Of a stretch of 64,000 bases of DNA, positions 42,072 through 50,621 are shown in pieces. This DNA comes from CAYRLW01 sp964425215. Lineage in GTDB: Bacteria > Spirochaetota > Spirochaetia > Treponematales > Breznakiellaceae. Under the pieces are notes generated by a model. The model saw only the letters and a program-made list of their open reading frames with translations, did no database searches and was not told where the DNA came from. Each line of letters opens with the position of its first letter. Within the stretch, counting starts at the first letter, position 1. Made by a program: the position numbers and the translations under genes. The DNA is taken from positions 1-64,000 of the forward strand of contig CAYRLW010000004.1 of the NCBI GenBank assembly GCA_964425215.1, given 5' to 3'.

Positions 42072-42386
42072 CTAATCCATATGGAACATTTCTTCCAGGG
42101 GGTCGGTTACGGGCGATTCGTCGGCGTTGGTTTCCATGAGGTCCTTCATGGTGTGCCACCATTTTTTAACCACCGGTAGCGAGGGCAGTTCGGCGTCCGT
42201 CGCGTCGTCGGCCACATACTGGAAGGCAAAGAGGGTATAGGTTTTTTTGTCCAAATAAATGGAATAATTGGATATGCCGGCTTTCCGAAGTTCGGCCTTT
42301 AGCTCGTCCCAAATTTCGTCGTGCCGTCTTTTGTACTCCCCCTCTTTTCCCGGTTTTAACCGCATGGCGAAGGCGTTTCTTTTCAT
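42072..42386 (-). CDS. rhaM: L-rhamnose mutarotase
   Basis: 104 residues, the full family size. MKRNAFAMRLKPGKEGEYKRRHDEIW is the RhaM N-terminus, with the catalytic His in RRHDEIW and YSIYLDKKTYTLFAF as the core strands. It interconverts alpha and beta anomers of L-rhamnose, supplying the form that RhaA uses. It is transcribed after the transporter genes, with a palindrome in the 74-nt gap, and ends convergently with the AraC gene. Confidence 0.93.
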   Translation of the reverse strand: MKRNAFAMRLKPGKEGEYKRRHDEIWDELKAELRKAGISNYSIYLDKKTYTLFAFQYVADDATDAELPSLPVVKKWWHTMKDLMETNADESPVTDPLEEMFHMD

Positions 42387-42415
42387 ACCGTTTCTCCAAT
42401 TTTATTTTAAGGTGG

Positions 42416-42452
42416 AGGCTCTTTCAAAACCCCCAGAGTTTTGAAGGAGCCT
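42416..42452. repeat. intergenic palindrome, second copy of the GGCTCTTTCAAAAC family
   Basis: Stem of about 15 bp with one G-T pair (arms from 42416 and to 42452) between the permease gene at 42461 and rhaM. Nearly the same sequence as the hairpin at 39898-39930; both lie downstream of a minus-strand rhamnose gene. Confidence 0.6.
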
Positions 42453-42460
42453 GGATGGGC

Positions 42461-43480
42461 TTATTTTTTAAAGAGCCGTTTTCGCTGATCCAGCCGCTTA
42501 AAGGTTTCCGGCAAAACCACCGCGACGATAAGCAGGGCTCCGGTAACCAGGTTCATCACCCGGCCGGGTACGTTGATAAGGCCCATGCCGTACTTAAGGT
42601 ACCCCAACAATAGGTTGGCTATCACCACTCCGTAAATTCCTCCGAAACCGCCGGTGATGGCAACCCCTCCCAGGACCACGCTGGTAATGGCGTCCAGCTC
42701 CAGACCCGAGGCGATGTTGGGCCGGGTGGACCCGATGCGGCTTACCAGAAGGACTGCGGCGATGCCGCTGAACAGACCCGCCCATGTAAAGATGATAAAC
42801 CGAATTCGCCCCACGTTTATCCCTGAAAATTTCGACGCCACGGGATTTCTTCCCAGGGCGTAAACCTTTCGGCCAAAGGTGGTCCGGTGAAGCAGGACCC
42901 CCGTTCCAACGGCTAGTATTAAAAAAAGAACCAATTCAAAGGGGATGGGGGTTCCGGGGATGTACCCCTGGCCAAAATATTCAAAATCCACGGGGTATTT
43001 GGTGTACGCCTGGTCCCCCAGTACCGCCTGGGAAATGCCGCGGAATAGGGATTGGGTTCCGATGGTTACGGCGATGGCGGGGATATCAAAACGGGTAATC
43101 AAGTACCCGTTGAGCATCCCCGCGATAAGACCCACGGCCAGCCCGATCAGGACAAGAACCGGGGTGCTGACCCCGGCCTGGGCGGCGGCGCCGATGGCTA
43201 ACGCCGAGAGGGCGATGATCGATCCGACGGAAACGTCGATATCCCCGCAGAGGATAATGAACAGCATGGGAAGGGCGACGATGGCCTTTTCCATAAAGTT
43301 AAAGGTTGTATCCAGAAGGTTATGGGTATCGAGGAAGTAGGGGGAAACAAAGGAACCCCCCACCATGATGGCTAAAAATATCAGCGTTAGGATTGAATCC
43401 CAACTTTTTAAAAACTTTCCCACCCGTCCAGCGCTTGCCAAGCTTCGGCTTTGGGCCGTTTGAATTCCGACGTTGTTCAT
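42461..43480 (-). CDS. ABC sugar transporter permease (probable rhamnose uptake)
   Basis: 339 residues with eight to ten membrane segments and the BPD_transp_2 pattern (GDIDVSVGSIIALSALAIGA; GRKVYALGRNPVASKFSGIN), as in RbsC-type permeases. One of two permeases that form the channel in the inner membrane. It overlaps the other permease gene by 4 nt. Rhamnose as substrate is inferred from rhaM and rhaA next door. Confidence 0.9.
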   Translation of the reverse strand: MNNVGIQTAQSRSLASAGRVGKFLKSWDSILTLIFLAIMVGGSFVSPYFLDTHNLLDTTFNFMEKAIVALPMLFIILCGDIDVSVGSIIALSALAIGAAAQAGVSTPVLVLIGLAVGLIAGMLNGYLITRFDIPAIAVTIGTQSLFRGISQAVLGDQAYTKYPVDFEYFGQGYIPGTPIPFELVLFLILAVGTGVLLHRTTFGRKVYALGRNPVASKFSGINVGRIRFIIFTWAGLFSGIAAVLLVSRIGSTRPNIASGLELDAITSVVLGGVAITGGFGGIYGVVIANLLLGYLKYGMGLINVPGRVMNLVTGALLIVAVVLPETFKRLDQRKRLFKK

Positions 43481-44454
43481 ACCAAGTTCCTTTTCGCAAG
43501 CATGTTATGGCGGTTCCTTCGGTCCACCAGCGTGTTGGCCACGATGGCCACCAAAATCGCTAAACCTTGGATGCCCATTTGGAAAAAGGGAGAAAGGTTC
43601 ACCTCGGTTAGGGCGTTGTACAAAAGCCCCAGGAAAAAGGCCCCTAATACGACCCCCACCATGGTTCCCGAACCGCCTAAAACGGAAACCCCGCCGATGA
43701 CGCAGGCCGCAACCGCCTGGAGTTCGTAACCCAGGGCGGTATCGTTTTGAGCCGCCGCGTACCGGGTAACGTAGAGAAGCCCCGCTAGGCCGGAAATGGC
43801 GCCGCTGAGGGAAAAGGCGATAAAGTCTATCCGTTCCCCCGAAAGTCCTACCAGGCGGGCCGCGGGCCGGTTTCCTCCCACAGCGTAGATGGCCCGGCCT
43901 GTTTTACTGTAGGTGAGGAAAAGGCCCACCAGGACTATGGTGATGGCCGTATACCAGAGGATCCCCGATATGCCTAAAAAGGGATTGTGGGGGATGGACA
44001 CAAAGATGCTGGACATTTCGTGGGCGCTGACCCATTGGCCCCCGGAAACGACAAACACGAGGGCCCGGTAAATAGCGATGGTTCCCAGGGTGGCGATGAT
44101 GGGGGGGATTTTTAAAGCCCCTACCAAAACGCCGTTAAAGGCTCCCAGAATCAGCCCAATTGCCAGGGTGATCAGAAGGACTACCACGATGGGGAGGTTG
44201 GGTTCCCGCATGTTGAGCATGGAGACCAGCATACCCGTAAAGGCCATGGTGGAAGGGATGGATAGGTCGATACCCCCGGTAAGGAGTATTAAAAATTGGG
44301 CCGTAGAAGCGAGCATTAAAACGGCCGTATCGTTTAAAATATCGTACATATTGCTTCCCGTGGCGAAACGGGGAGATCGTAGGCTTACCAGGGCTATAAA
44401 GCCTATAATAATAAGAGCCAGGGTGGTTTCTCGACGTTTTAAAAACTTTCTCAT
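43477..44454 (-). CDS. ABC sugar transporter permease (probable rhamnose uptake)
   Basis: 325 residues, same family as the downstream permease: LLTGGIDLSIPSTMAFTG near 60 and GRAIYAVGGNRPAARLVGLS near 195 are the paired signature regions. Multiple hydrophobic segments throughout. It overlaps both neighbours by 4 nt, so ATPase and two permeases are translated as a unit. Confidence 0.9.
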   Translation of the reverse strand: MRKFLKRRETTLALIIIGFIALVSLRSPRFATGSNMYDILNDTAVLMLASTAQFLILLTGGIDLSIPSTMAFTGMLVSMLNMREPNLPIVVVLLITLAIGLILGAFNGVLVGALKIPPIIATLGTIAIYRALVFVVSGGQWVSAHEMSSIFVSIPHNPFLGISGILWYTAITIVLVGLFLTYSKTGRAIYAVGGNRPAARLVGLSGERIDFIAFSLSGAISGLAGLLYVTRYAAAQNDTALGYELQAVAACVIGGVSVLGGSGTMVGVVLGAFFLGLLYNALTEVNLSPFFQMGIQGLAILVAIVANTLVDRRNRHNMLAKRNLV

Positions 44455-45986
44455 GGTGCTCCCACCTCCTGTGTCCGAATGGCGCCACCCATGGCGGTGC
44501 GCATAATAACTTCCTCTTTAAAATCCTTTCTTAAAAATTCCCCGGCGATTCGGCCTTCGTACATCACGATGACCCGGTCGCTCATGCCCATTATTTCCGG
44601 AAGCTCCGAGGAAACCATAATGATGGCCAGCCCTTGACCCGCCAAATCGGAGATTATTCCATGGACGCTGGATTTGGTCGCCACGTCGATCCCCTTGGTG
44701 GGTTCGTCGAGGATTAGAATTGAAGGATTAGCCGCCAGCCACTTGGCCAAGACCACCTTCTGTTGGTTCCCCCCCGAAAGGGTCTGCACGTCATAGCCTA
44801 TCCCCGCGGCTTTAACCTCTAATTTTTGGGCATACTGCTGGGCTACCGCGTGTTCCCGTTTGGGGTTCAAAAATCCCTTAGTACTAAGGGTAGAGATCTG
44901 GGGTAGGGTGATATTATCGGCGATGGACATGGCCAGGACCGCTCCCTGCCGTTGCCGGTCCTCGGGAACGTAGACGATCCCTTCTTTTATGGAGTCTTCC
45001 GGGCTATGGAATCGCTTTGAATGACCATAGAGAAGGATCTCTCCTCCATCCAGGGGATCCACCCCGATCAACGCCCGCATAACTTCGCTCCGCCCCGCCC
45101 CGATAAGACCGAAGAACCCCAGTATTTCTCCCCGGTGGACCTGGAACGAAATGTCCTTAAAAATACCGGTTTGGGAGAGGGACCGGGCCTCCAGAACCAC
45201 ATCTCCGATAACCGCTTCTTTTTTAGGGAACAGCTGATCCACGCTCCGGCCCACCATCATCCGGATAAGTTCATCTTCCTTGGCGGTTTTCATGGATCCT
45301 TCGCCTATATATTTTCCATCCCGTAACACGGTGTAGTAATCGGCGATTTCAAAGAGTTCCTCAAACTTATGGGAGATAAAGACGATGGCCACCCCGGTAT
45401 CGCGCAATTTCCGCACCAACTCGAGGAGTTCCTCGGTCTCGCGAATGGTAAGGGCGCTGGTGGGTTCGTCCATTATTAAAATCCGAGCGTCTTGGGAAAG
45501 GGCTTTGGCGATTTCTACCAAATGGCGTTCTGCGGTGGAAAGGTCCTTTACCAGGGCGTGGGGGTCGATTTTCATGCCTAAACTTTTTAAAAGTTCCGCG
45601 GTTTTAGTCCAAACGGAACCCCATGAAAGGGGTTTAAAGGGAAAGACCGGGGGCAATCGCAGGGTAGGGGCGTGTCCGATAAAAATATTTTCCGCCACCG
45701 AAAGCTCTCCGAACATGGCGGTTTCCTGGTGGATCACCGCGATACCCTGCCGCTGGGCCTCCTGGGGAGATTTAAACACCACCGGTTTTCCCTGGTACGC
45801 GATGGTCCCTCCGCTGGGCCGGTAGACCCCGGTCATAATTTTTACCAGGGTCGATTTGCCGGCCCCGTTTTCCCCTATAAGGGCGTGAACTTCCCCGGGG
45901 CGGATAGTACACTGGACGTCATCCAGGGCTTTTATGCCCGGAAAATACATGGAAATATGACGCAATTCCATGATGCTTTCTTGCAT
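44451..45986 (-). CDS. ABC sugar transporter ATP-binding protein, two ABC domains
   Basis: 511 residues from ATG 45986 (GAGGAAAA upstream). Domain 1: Walker A GENGAGKST, signature LSTAERHLVEIAKAL, Walker B ILIMDEPTSAL. Domain 2: degenerate P-loop GLIGAGRSE, signature LSGGNQQKVVLAKW, Walker B ILILDEPTKGID. This RbsA-like layout, with one imperfect site, is normal for sugar importers of this class. It powers the two permeases downstream. Confidence 0.93.
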   Translation of the reverse strand: MQESIMELRHISMYFPGIKALDDVQCTIRPGEVHALIGENGAGKSTLVKIMTGVYRPSGGTIAYQGKPVVFKSPQEAQRQGIAVIHQETAMFGELSVAENIFIGHAPTLRLPPVFPFKPLSWGSVWTKTAELLKSLGMKIDPHALVKDLSTAERHLVEIAKALSQDARILIMDEPTSALTIRETEELLELVRKLRDTGVAIVFISHKFEELFEIADYYTVLRDGKYIGEGSMKTAKEDELIRMMVGRSVDQLFPKKEAVIGDVVLEARSLSQTGIFKDISFQVHRGEILGFFGLIGAGRSEVMRALIGVDPLDGGEILLYGHSKRFHSPEDSIKEGIVYVPEDRQRQGAVLAMSIADNITLPQISTLSTKGFLNPKREHAVAQQYAQKLEVKAAGIGYDVQTLSGGNQQKVVLAKWLAANPSILILDEPTKGIDVATKSSVHGIISDLAGQGLAIIMVSSELPEIMGMSDRVIVMYEGRIAGEFLRKDFKEEVIMRTAMGGAIRTQEVGAP

Positions 45987-46078
45987 GGTTTTCCTCGATC
46001 GCTGGAATAAAAGGGTCAACGCTAAAAAATGCCCGGCGGGAAACCGCTTCCCCCCGGGCTCGATACTACAAGGGCGGT

Positions 46079-47110
46079 TTAGAACATGGCCGCGAATTTA
46101 GCGATATTGTCCTTGGTGAAGGTGAAGGGTTTACCCATGATGGCCTGTCCGCCGGGACCGACTTCGATGGTGCCCATGCGTCCCGCAAAGAGCTTGTCTC
46201 CCACGGCGCCGGTGTTTTTACCCTTGACGATGTCGTACAGAATATAGGTGGAGGTGTAACCCAAATCGATGGGGTTCCACAGGGCGATGGCCTTAGAAAC
46301 CCCGCTTTCCACGTAGGCTTTCATCTCCGAGGGCAAACCAAGGCCCGTCAGTTGAATTTTGCCCGTTAAGCCCTGGTCTTGAATGGCCTTGGCGGTGGCG
46401 GCGACCCCGACGGTGGTGGGGGAAATAATGCCAGCCAGGTTCGGATAGGATTTAAAGAGCCCCAGGGCTTCCCGGTAGGACTTGTCCGAGGAATCGTCCC
46501 CGTAAACCACCGAGACCAGCTTCATATCCTTGCACTTCGGATTTTCCTGGATTTCTTTTTTCATGTACTCGATCCACGCGTTTTGGTTTGTGGCCTGGGC
46601 GGTGGCGGAGAGAATGGCGACTTCGCCCTTCCAGCCGATTAGTTCGCCCATCAGGTCCATTTGACTGCGCCCGATGAGTTCGGTGGCCGAGGGAGCCAGG
46701 TGGAGAATCCGTCCGCCTTCGGCGATACCAGAATCGAAGGATATAACTTTAATCCCCTCCTGCATGGCCTTTTTCGCCGCGGGAACCAGAGCGTCCTGAT
46801 CGTTCGCCGAAATCGCGATGGCGTCCACCTTGGTGGCGATCAGGTTGTTGATGATTTCAATTTGGCCTTCAGCGGTGGCCGAACTGGGCCCCTGGTAAAT
46901 AATCTCCACGTCCCCCAGTTCTTTGGCGGCTTCGTTAGCCCCGTCTCGGACGGCTTCAAAGAAGCCGTTTCCTAGGCTCTTTACCAGGATGGCGATGCGC
47001 ACCTTTTTCGCCGTACCGGCGCTTTTGGTGTCCTGGGCTCCGTTCGCGAATAGGGTCGCGGCGGAAAGGGCCATCGCCAGGGCGATGACCGTGGTAGCGG
47101 TTCGTTTCAT
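46079..47110 (-). CDS. periplasmic sugar-binding protein (probable rhamnose)
   Basis: 343 residues from ATG 47110 (AGGAGG upstream). A signal peptide (VIALAMALSAATLFANGAQD) is followed by a type I periplasmic-binding fold: VRIAILVKSLGNGFFEAVRDGANEAA and IDAIAISANDQDALVPAAKKA-like segments. No lipobox Cys. First gene of the transporter operon, with 92 nt to the ATPase gene. It closely resembles RhaS-type binding proteins in layout; the ligand is inferred from context. Confidence 0.9.
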   Translation of the reverse strand: MKRTATTVIALAMALSAATLFANGAQDTKSAGTAKKVRIAILVKSLGNGFFEAVRDGANEAAKELGDVEIIYQGPSSATAEGQIEIINNLIATKVDAIAISANDQDALVPAAKKAMQEGIKVISFDSGIAEGGRILHLAPSATELIGRSQMDLMGELIGWKGEVAILSATAQATNQNAWIEYMKKEIQENPKCKDMKLVSVVYGDDSSDKSYREALGLFKSYPNLAGIISPTTVGVAATAKAIQDQGLTGKIQLTGLGLPSEMKAYVESGVSKAIALWNPIDLGYTSTYILYDIVKGKNTGAVGDKLFAGRMGTIEVGPGGQAIMGKPFTFTKDNIAKFAAMF

Positions 47111-47135
47111 AGGGATCCTCCTGCATGATTTTTCA

Positions 47136-47152
47136 TTGGACCGGCGGTCCAA
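47136..47152. promoter_or_regulatory. perfect palindrome upstream of the sugar-binding protein gene
   Basis: TTGGACCG-G-CGGTCCAA, 8-bp arms around one base, 26 nt before the start codon. It could be an operator or a 5'-leader hairpin. Confidence 0.4.
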
Positions 47153-47202
47153 CGGTTATTCCAGTATGGGGCCCCCTGGGTGAATCCGTATACGGCAGGG
47201 AA

Positions 47203-48687
47203 CTACGGACTATAGGCAGAAATTCTACGATTTCGTTTTTCCAATCCGGGAGAAAGCCCAAAACGATGCCGGTACAGCCGGGCAAAGTGCCGTTCGCTTC
47301 CGTACCCCACCGCCCACGCGGTTTCCTTGACCGATTTTCCCGACCATAACAGTTCCCGGGCCCGTTGAAGCCGCAGTTCGGTGATGTATTCGGTAAACGT
47401 GGTACCGGTTTTTTGATGAAAAAGAAAGGAAAGATAATTGGGGGTAAACCCCAGATCCCGAGCGGTTTTAGCCAGGGTGATTCCTTCGAATCCGTGGCGC
47501 TGAAGGTACGCCTTAATTAGCCGTACCACCGATTCCTGGTCCGTGGATGCGGGGTGTGGTGACTCGGTGGGGGGATGGGCCAACCGGTCCCAGAGGGGAG
47601 AGTCGAAAATTCGCTTCCACCCCTGGGGCCAAAAATCCGGAGCTTCCGCTTCGGCGGGGGATAGCAAGGAACGGCCCAGGGCGGACTCGAGGTACCGTAA
47701 AACAATTCGGGATTCTTCTTTTTCCAACCGTAACAGCGAAGCCTGGGCGTCGATGAGGAGGGAGGCTACATTTTTTACGTCTCCCCCAAGCAGTCCCTCC
47801 ACTAAACGGGTAAGGGCCTGGGCGGCGTTGCGGGTCGTATCGCCATACCGCTGGAGGAGGGTTTCGGCTTTTGATACTGGAAGTAGGAGGGCAGGGAAAA
47901 GGGGCCGATAGGTCAAAAGGGAGCCCAGCTCATCCATCCGTTCTTCCAAGGTTTCCCAGGCTTTGCGGGGTTCGTCCACAATTCCCATAACCCGAAGGCC
48001 CGTTTCCAGGGACCCCAAAAGGGCGTATACGCCGTTCCAAAAGCCGGTTGCTTTAGCCAAGCCCTCGGGAGACCGGCTCCCTTCGGAAACCACGGCCAGA
48101 CCTTCCAGGGTAAGGGGCCGCTTCCCTTCCCGCAGGGCCGCTAAAAAAGGTCCATCGTCGGCCCGCAAAAGCCGTTCCGAAACCAGGTCCTGTATACGAC
48201 GGGGAGAAACCCGACCGTCGACGGCAAAAACGATGGGTACGTATAGGACCCCCGCCTCCTGAACCCTATGGGCTTCCCAAAGCCGTTCAAAGGCCGTCAG
48301 GCGCTCCCGTTTTTTTTGAATCTCCCGTTGTTGTATCTTTTCCAGCAGGTCCTTCGTTTCCTCCAGGGAGGGAGGTTTAAGGACGTATCCCAGGGCCCCC
48401 AGGGTTAAGGCTTCCCGGGCGTACGCGAAGTCCGAGTAGGAACTTAATACACCCCAGCTTACCTCGAAACCCTGTTGTCGCAGTTCCTTTATGGCGGACA
48501 AACCGGACTTTTTGGGCATCCGCACGTCCACCAACGCCCCGTCGGCCCGGTCCTGCCGGACCAGGTCGATCAATTCCTCCCCGTTGGCCGCTTCAAGTAC
48601 CGTGATTGAAGGATCAATTTCCGCGATCAGACTCCGTAGATGGTAGCGGACCAGGGGCTCGTCATCGGCGATAAGGAGGCGCATCAT
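47203..48687 (-). CDS. response regulator with AraC-type output (YesN-like)
   Basis: 494 residues. Receiver domain with phosphoacceptor D54 (ALVDVRMPKKSG), a long helical middle (about 130-380), and a C-terminal AraC DNA-binding domain (DLGFTPNYLSFLFHQKTGTT; ETAWAVGYGSERHFARLYRH). It is coupled to the sensor kinase gene by a 4-nt overlap. It lies between that kinase and the rhamnose transporter operon in the same direction, so it probably activates the transporter genes. Confidence 0.92.
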   Translation of the reverse strand: MMRLLIADDEPLVRYHLRSLIAEIDPSITVLEAANGEELIDLVRQDRADGALVDVRMPKKSGLSAIKELRQQGFEVSWGVLSSYSDFAYAREALTLGALGYVLKPPSLEETKDLLEKIQQREIQKKRERLTAFERLWEAHRVQEAGVLYVPIVFAVDGRVSPRRIQDLVSERLLRADDGPFLAALREGKRPLTLEGLAVVSEGSRSPEGLAKATGFWNGVYALLGSLETGLRVMGIVDEPRKAWETLEERMDELGSLLTYRPLFPALLLPVSKAETLLQRYGDTTRNAAQALTRLVEGLLGGDVKNVASLLIDAQASLLRLEKEESRIVLRYLESALGRSLLSPAEAEAPDFWPQGWKRIFDSPLWDRLAHPPTESPHPASTDQESVVRLIKAYLQRHGFEGITLAKTARDLGFTPNYLSFLFHQKTGTTFTEYITELRLQRARELLWSGKSVKETAWAVGYGSERHFARLYRHRFGLSPGLEKRNRRISAYSP

Positions 48688-50621
48688 TCCCGCTCCGGAA
48701 TCGAAAGGGTGACGGTGGTTCCGTGTCCTGGCTCGGAGGAAAACAAACAGCGGGGGTCCCCGTTTTTCCCTATTTCGCCGTAGGCTAAACGGAGGCGGCG
48801 TTCCACGTTTACGATACCCACACCCTTGGCTGTCGTGGCGGGGTCAAATCCAACCCCGTCATCGCTGATCGTCAAAATCAAATACCCCTGTCCCGACCGT
48901 TTTTCCCCTTTGGCCAAAATCCGCAGGGTTCCCAGCTCTCCCAGGGGTTCAATGCCATGAATAATAGCGTTTTCTACCAGAGGCTGGAGGATCAACTTAG
49001 GCACCCTCCAGCTTCGTATATCGGGGTCCGTTTGGATATCCCAATTCAGCCTATCCTGAAAACGCATTTTTTGCAGTTCGCAGTACCGTCGCACAAACTC
49101 CAGTTCGTCTTCCAACGTGGAATCTTCCCGGTGATCCACCGTGTACCGAAGTAGTTCCTTAAGGCTTATAATCGATTTTTCCAGGCTTTCCCGTTGGCCC
49201 ATCCGGTTAAGGGCCGCGAAGGAGGAGAGTACGTTGTAGAGAAAGTGGGGCTGGACCTGGGACTGCAAGGCCAGGTATTCGGCCTTTTGCTGTTCCACCA
49301 GTTCACCGTAGGTCGTCGCGTTATCCGCCACCAGGGCGGCGAATTCCAGATAGTTTTCGAAACGGATCAGGTCTAAATCATTAAAAAGACCTCGGGAATG
49401 GATGATCGCTAAAAGACCGAATTTTCTCCGCGTTCCCCCAAGAAAGCCCGCCATCAAGTCCCGGTTTCCTGTTCTTCCGTCGTTTATTACGCAGATCGTG
49501 CCATTTTTATCCAGGGCTTCCCAAGCGGCGAAAAGGGCGGGGGAATTTTCCCGTACGTTAAAATGCGCCGTGGCGTACCGTAAGCGGATTTGACCGTTTT
49601 CGCGGACCACCAGGGCCGCCGCGTCTGCCTCCGCTTCCTGTTGGGCCCCCCGGACTATGGACTGCAGGACCCGGTCGATCATATCCACCGACGCCGATGA
49701 CCCCTGGTTTGGGCCCCGCTGTTCAGCATTAAGGGCCGTGTCGGCAACGGTTTTTGCCAGGGCCACCATGGAAGCCAAATTCGTTTTCAAAGCCCCCGTG
49801 TAGCGGTTAAAACTTTCGGCTAAATCTTCGAACTCATCCCGACTTTGGAACCGCAGGGGAGTGGAAAAATCTCCCGCCGAAACCCTCTGCAACGCCAGGC
49901 CTAGTTTTTGTAGCCTTCGAACGATCCGGGAGGAAAAAAGGAGGGTGATAAGGGTCGCCAAAAGGGCCGTTCCTATGCCCAGGATCATTAGGGACCGTAA
50001 AAGATCCCGCCGAACCTGGGCCGCCTCCCGAGAAAGGCTTTCTATAAAATAGTTTAGGTAGCTTTCAAAGCTGTTGGCCAAATAGTAGGAGGTTTGCCGA
50101 GCCTCGTCAAAGAGGGCTATCAGCTGGCTATCGCTGGAACTCTGGATACGGATGTACAGGTCCTCTCCCAAAAGCCCTGCGTCCCGGATGGCCCACAGCC
50201 GCGCCTGGAGGTTGTCCAATTTATTAAAGGCTTTTTGGCTCATGATTTGAGCCGTGTCGTGTTCGTTTTTCAACACCCCCCGACGTACCAGATCCAAAAG
50301 GGTGGGATCGTTCATAAATTGATCGAACAGTTTTTTAAATCGATCCGCCTCTTCTACCCAGGAATTAAGGGCCTTCGCGTAGGGATCAAAGTACAATACG
50401 TCCTTCAGGTTGGCGTAGGTATCCGGGGCGAAGGCCCCGATCATCACGTCCTTGGTGATGGTTCGTACCCGCCGGGATTGGCTTAAAAGGGTATCCCCCA
50501 GATTGACGGAGGCGTTTATTTTTTCCAGCCGCGACAGGGTTCCCAGGGAAAGGACCACCACCGAAACCACGCTGGTAAAAATCAGGGTATAAATGCCAAT
50601 AAATTTAGAGCGTAATCGCAT
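48684..50621 (-). CDS. sensor histidine kinase (YesM-like)
   Basis: 645 residues from ATG 50621 (MRLRSKFIGIY). Membrane segments at about 8-28 and 188-210 flank an extracytoplasmic sensor; then a HAMP domain (RIVRRLQKLGLALQRVSAGD), a GAF-like region, and a His_kinase/HATPase module with the phospho-His in QPHFLYNVLSSF and N box LILQPLVENAIIHG. The pairing of QPHFLYN kinases with AraC-type regulators is typical for carbohydrate sensing. It overlaps the upstream rarA gene by 17 nt. Its signal may be rhamnose or a rhamnose-containing glycan. Confidence 0.9.
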   Translation of the reverse strand: MRLRSKFIGIYTLIFTSVVSVVVLSLGTLSRLEKINASVNLGDTLLSQSRRVRTITKDVMIGAFAPDTYANLKDVLYFDPYAKALNSWVEEADRFKKLFDQFMNDPTLLDLVRRGVLKNEHDTAQIMSQKAFNKLDNLQARLWAIRDAGLLGEDLYIRIQSSSDSQLIALFDEARQTSYYLANSFESYLNYFIESLSREAAQVRRDLLRSLMILGIGTALLATLITLLFSSRIVRRLQKLGLALQRVSAGDFSTPLRFQSRDEFEDLAESFNRYTGALKTNLASMVALAKTVADTALNAEQRGPNQGSSASVDMIDRVLQSIVRGAQQEAEADAAALVVRENGQIRLRYATAHFNVRENSPALFAAWEALDKNGTICVINDGRTGNRDLMAGFLGGTRRKFGLLAIIHSRGLFNDLDLIRFENYLEFAALVADNATTYGELVEQQKAEYLALQSQVQPHFLYNVLSSFAALNRMGQRESLEKSIISLKELLRYTVDHREDSTLEDELEFVRRYCELQKMRFQDRLNWDIQTDPDIRSWRVPKLILQPLVENAIIHGIEPLGELGTLRILAKGEKRSGQGYLILTISDDGVGFDPATTAKGVGIVNVERRLRLAYGEIGKNGDPRCLFSSEPGHGTTVTLSIPERE

